Source: Leptotrichia sp. oral taxon 879 str. F0557
GTDB lineage: Bacteria > Fusobacteriota > Fusobacteriia > Fusobacteriales > Leptotrichiaceae
DNA length: 64,000 nt
Direction: 5' to 3'
Assembly (NCBI RefSeq): GCF_000469385.1
Contig: NZ_KI271304.1
Coordinates: 94,898 to 158,897 of the forward strand
Notes under the pieces: generated by a model
Databases searched by the model: none
What the model was told of the DNA's origin: nothing
The model's input: the letters and a program-made list of their open reading frames with translations, nothing else
In this document: one piece after another, positions 63,993 through 64,000 of the stretch
Layout: every line of letters starts with the position of its first letter
How positions within the stretch are numbered: the first letter of the stretch is position 1
Made by a program: the position numbers and the translations under genes

Positions 63993-64000
63993 ACTAAAAA

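Overview
The window looks like chromosome of a Leptotrichia-type fusobacterium. This is inferred from the very low GC, the fusobacterial-style giant autotransporter combined with TolC/OmpA envelope proteins, the TTG/GTG starts with strong AGGAGG sites, and the mix of Firmicute-like metabolism with a diderm envelope. No rRNA, tRNA, CRISPR array, prophage or intact insertion sequence was seen.

Layout. 1-6.2 kb: a partial phospholipase D-type lipoprotein, a MATE exporter, and a minus-strand operon of three mutually related membrane proteins followed by an exonuclease/endonuclease-family lipoprotein. 6.2-10.1 kb: DUF4298 protein, EF-P, a SIMPL protein, and two coiled-coil/membrane paralogues with a truncated third copy. 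10.1-15.4 kb: a pyrimidine operon pyrB-pyrI-x-pyrF-y-pyrC-pyrE, where x is a small membrane-anchored protein and y a secreted one. 15.4-18.1 kb: decayed sequence (a GC-richer intergenic element, a frameshifted small membrane gene, an acetyltransferase pseudogene) and a Gfo/Idh/MocA oxidoreductase. 18.3-23.9 kb: a cellobiose-type locus with 6-phospho-beta-glucosidase and PTS IIA on the minus strand and PTS IIB and IIC on the plus strand. Between them sits a protein resembling plasmid Rep_3 initiators.

23.9-32.6 kb: a complete trp operon (trpL leader peptide and attenuator, a second terminator, trpE, fused trpGD, trpC, trpF, trpB, trpA), interrupted between trpD and trpC by a DUF4143 ATPase and a small membrane protein. 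32.7-38.7 kb: carboxynorspermidine decarboxylase and a TolC-MacA-MacB-type efflux operon. 39-45.6 kb: AI-2E-family protein, OmpA-like protein, polar amino-acid ABC importer, DUF1439 protein, short pyrophosphatase, AzlCD. 45.7-51.6 kb: DNA polymerase I, pyrimidine-nucleoside phosphorylase, BMP-family nucleoside-binding lipoprotein. 51.9-58.2 kb: one autotransporter of about 2,106 residues. 58.9-64 kb: carboxynorspermidine dehydrogenase (partner of the distant decarboxylase), D-lactate dehydrogenase, prfB with a +1 programmed frameshift, 3-methyladenine DNA glycosylase I, and an unknown gene.

The most interesting signal is at 20.4-22.1 kb. The motif TAGACGAAAAA occurs at exactly the same distance (20 nt) and orientation upstream of the -35 boxes of both outward-facing PTS promoters. 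Variants overlap the -35 and -10 of the Rep-like gene's own promoter, and two inverted copies form its terminator stem. This suggests, without proving it, that a replication-initiator-like protein has become the local regulator of a sugar PTS.
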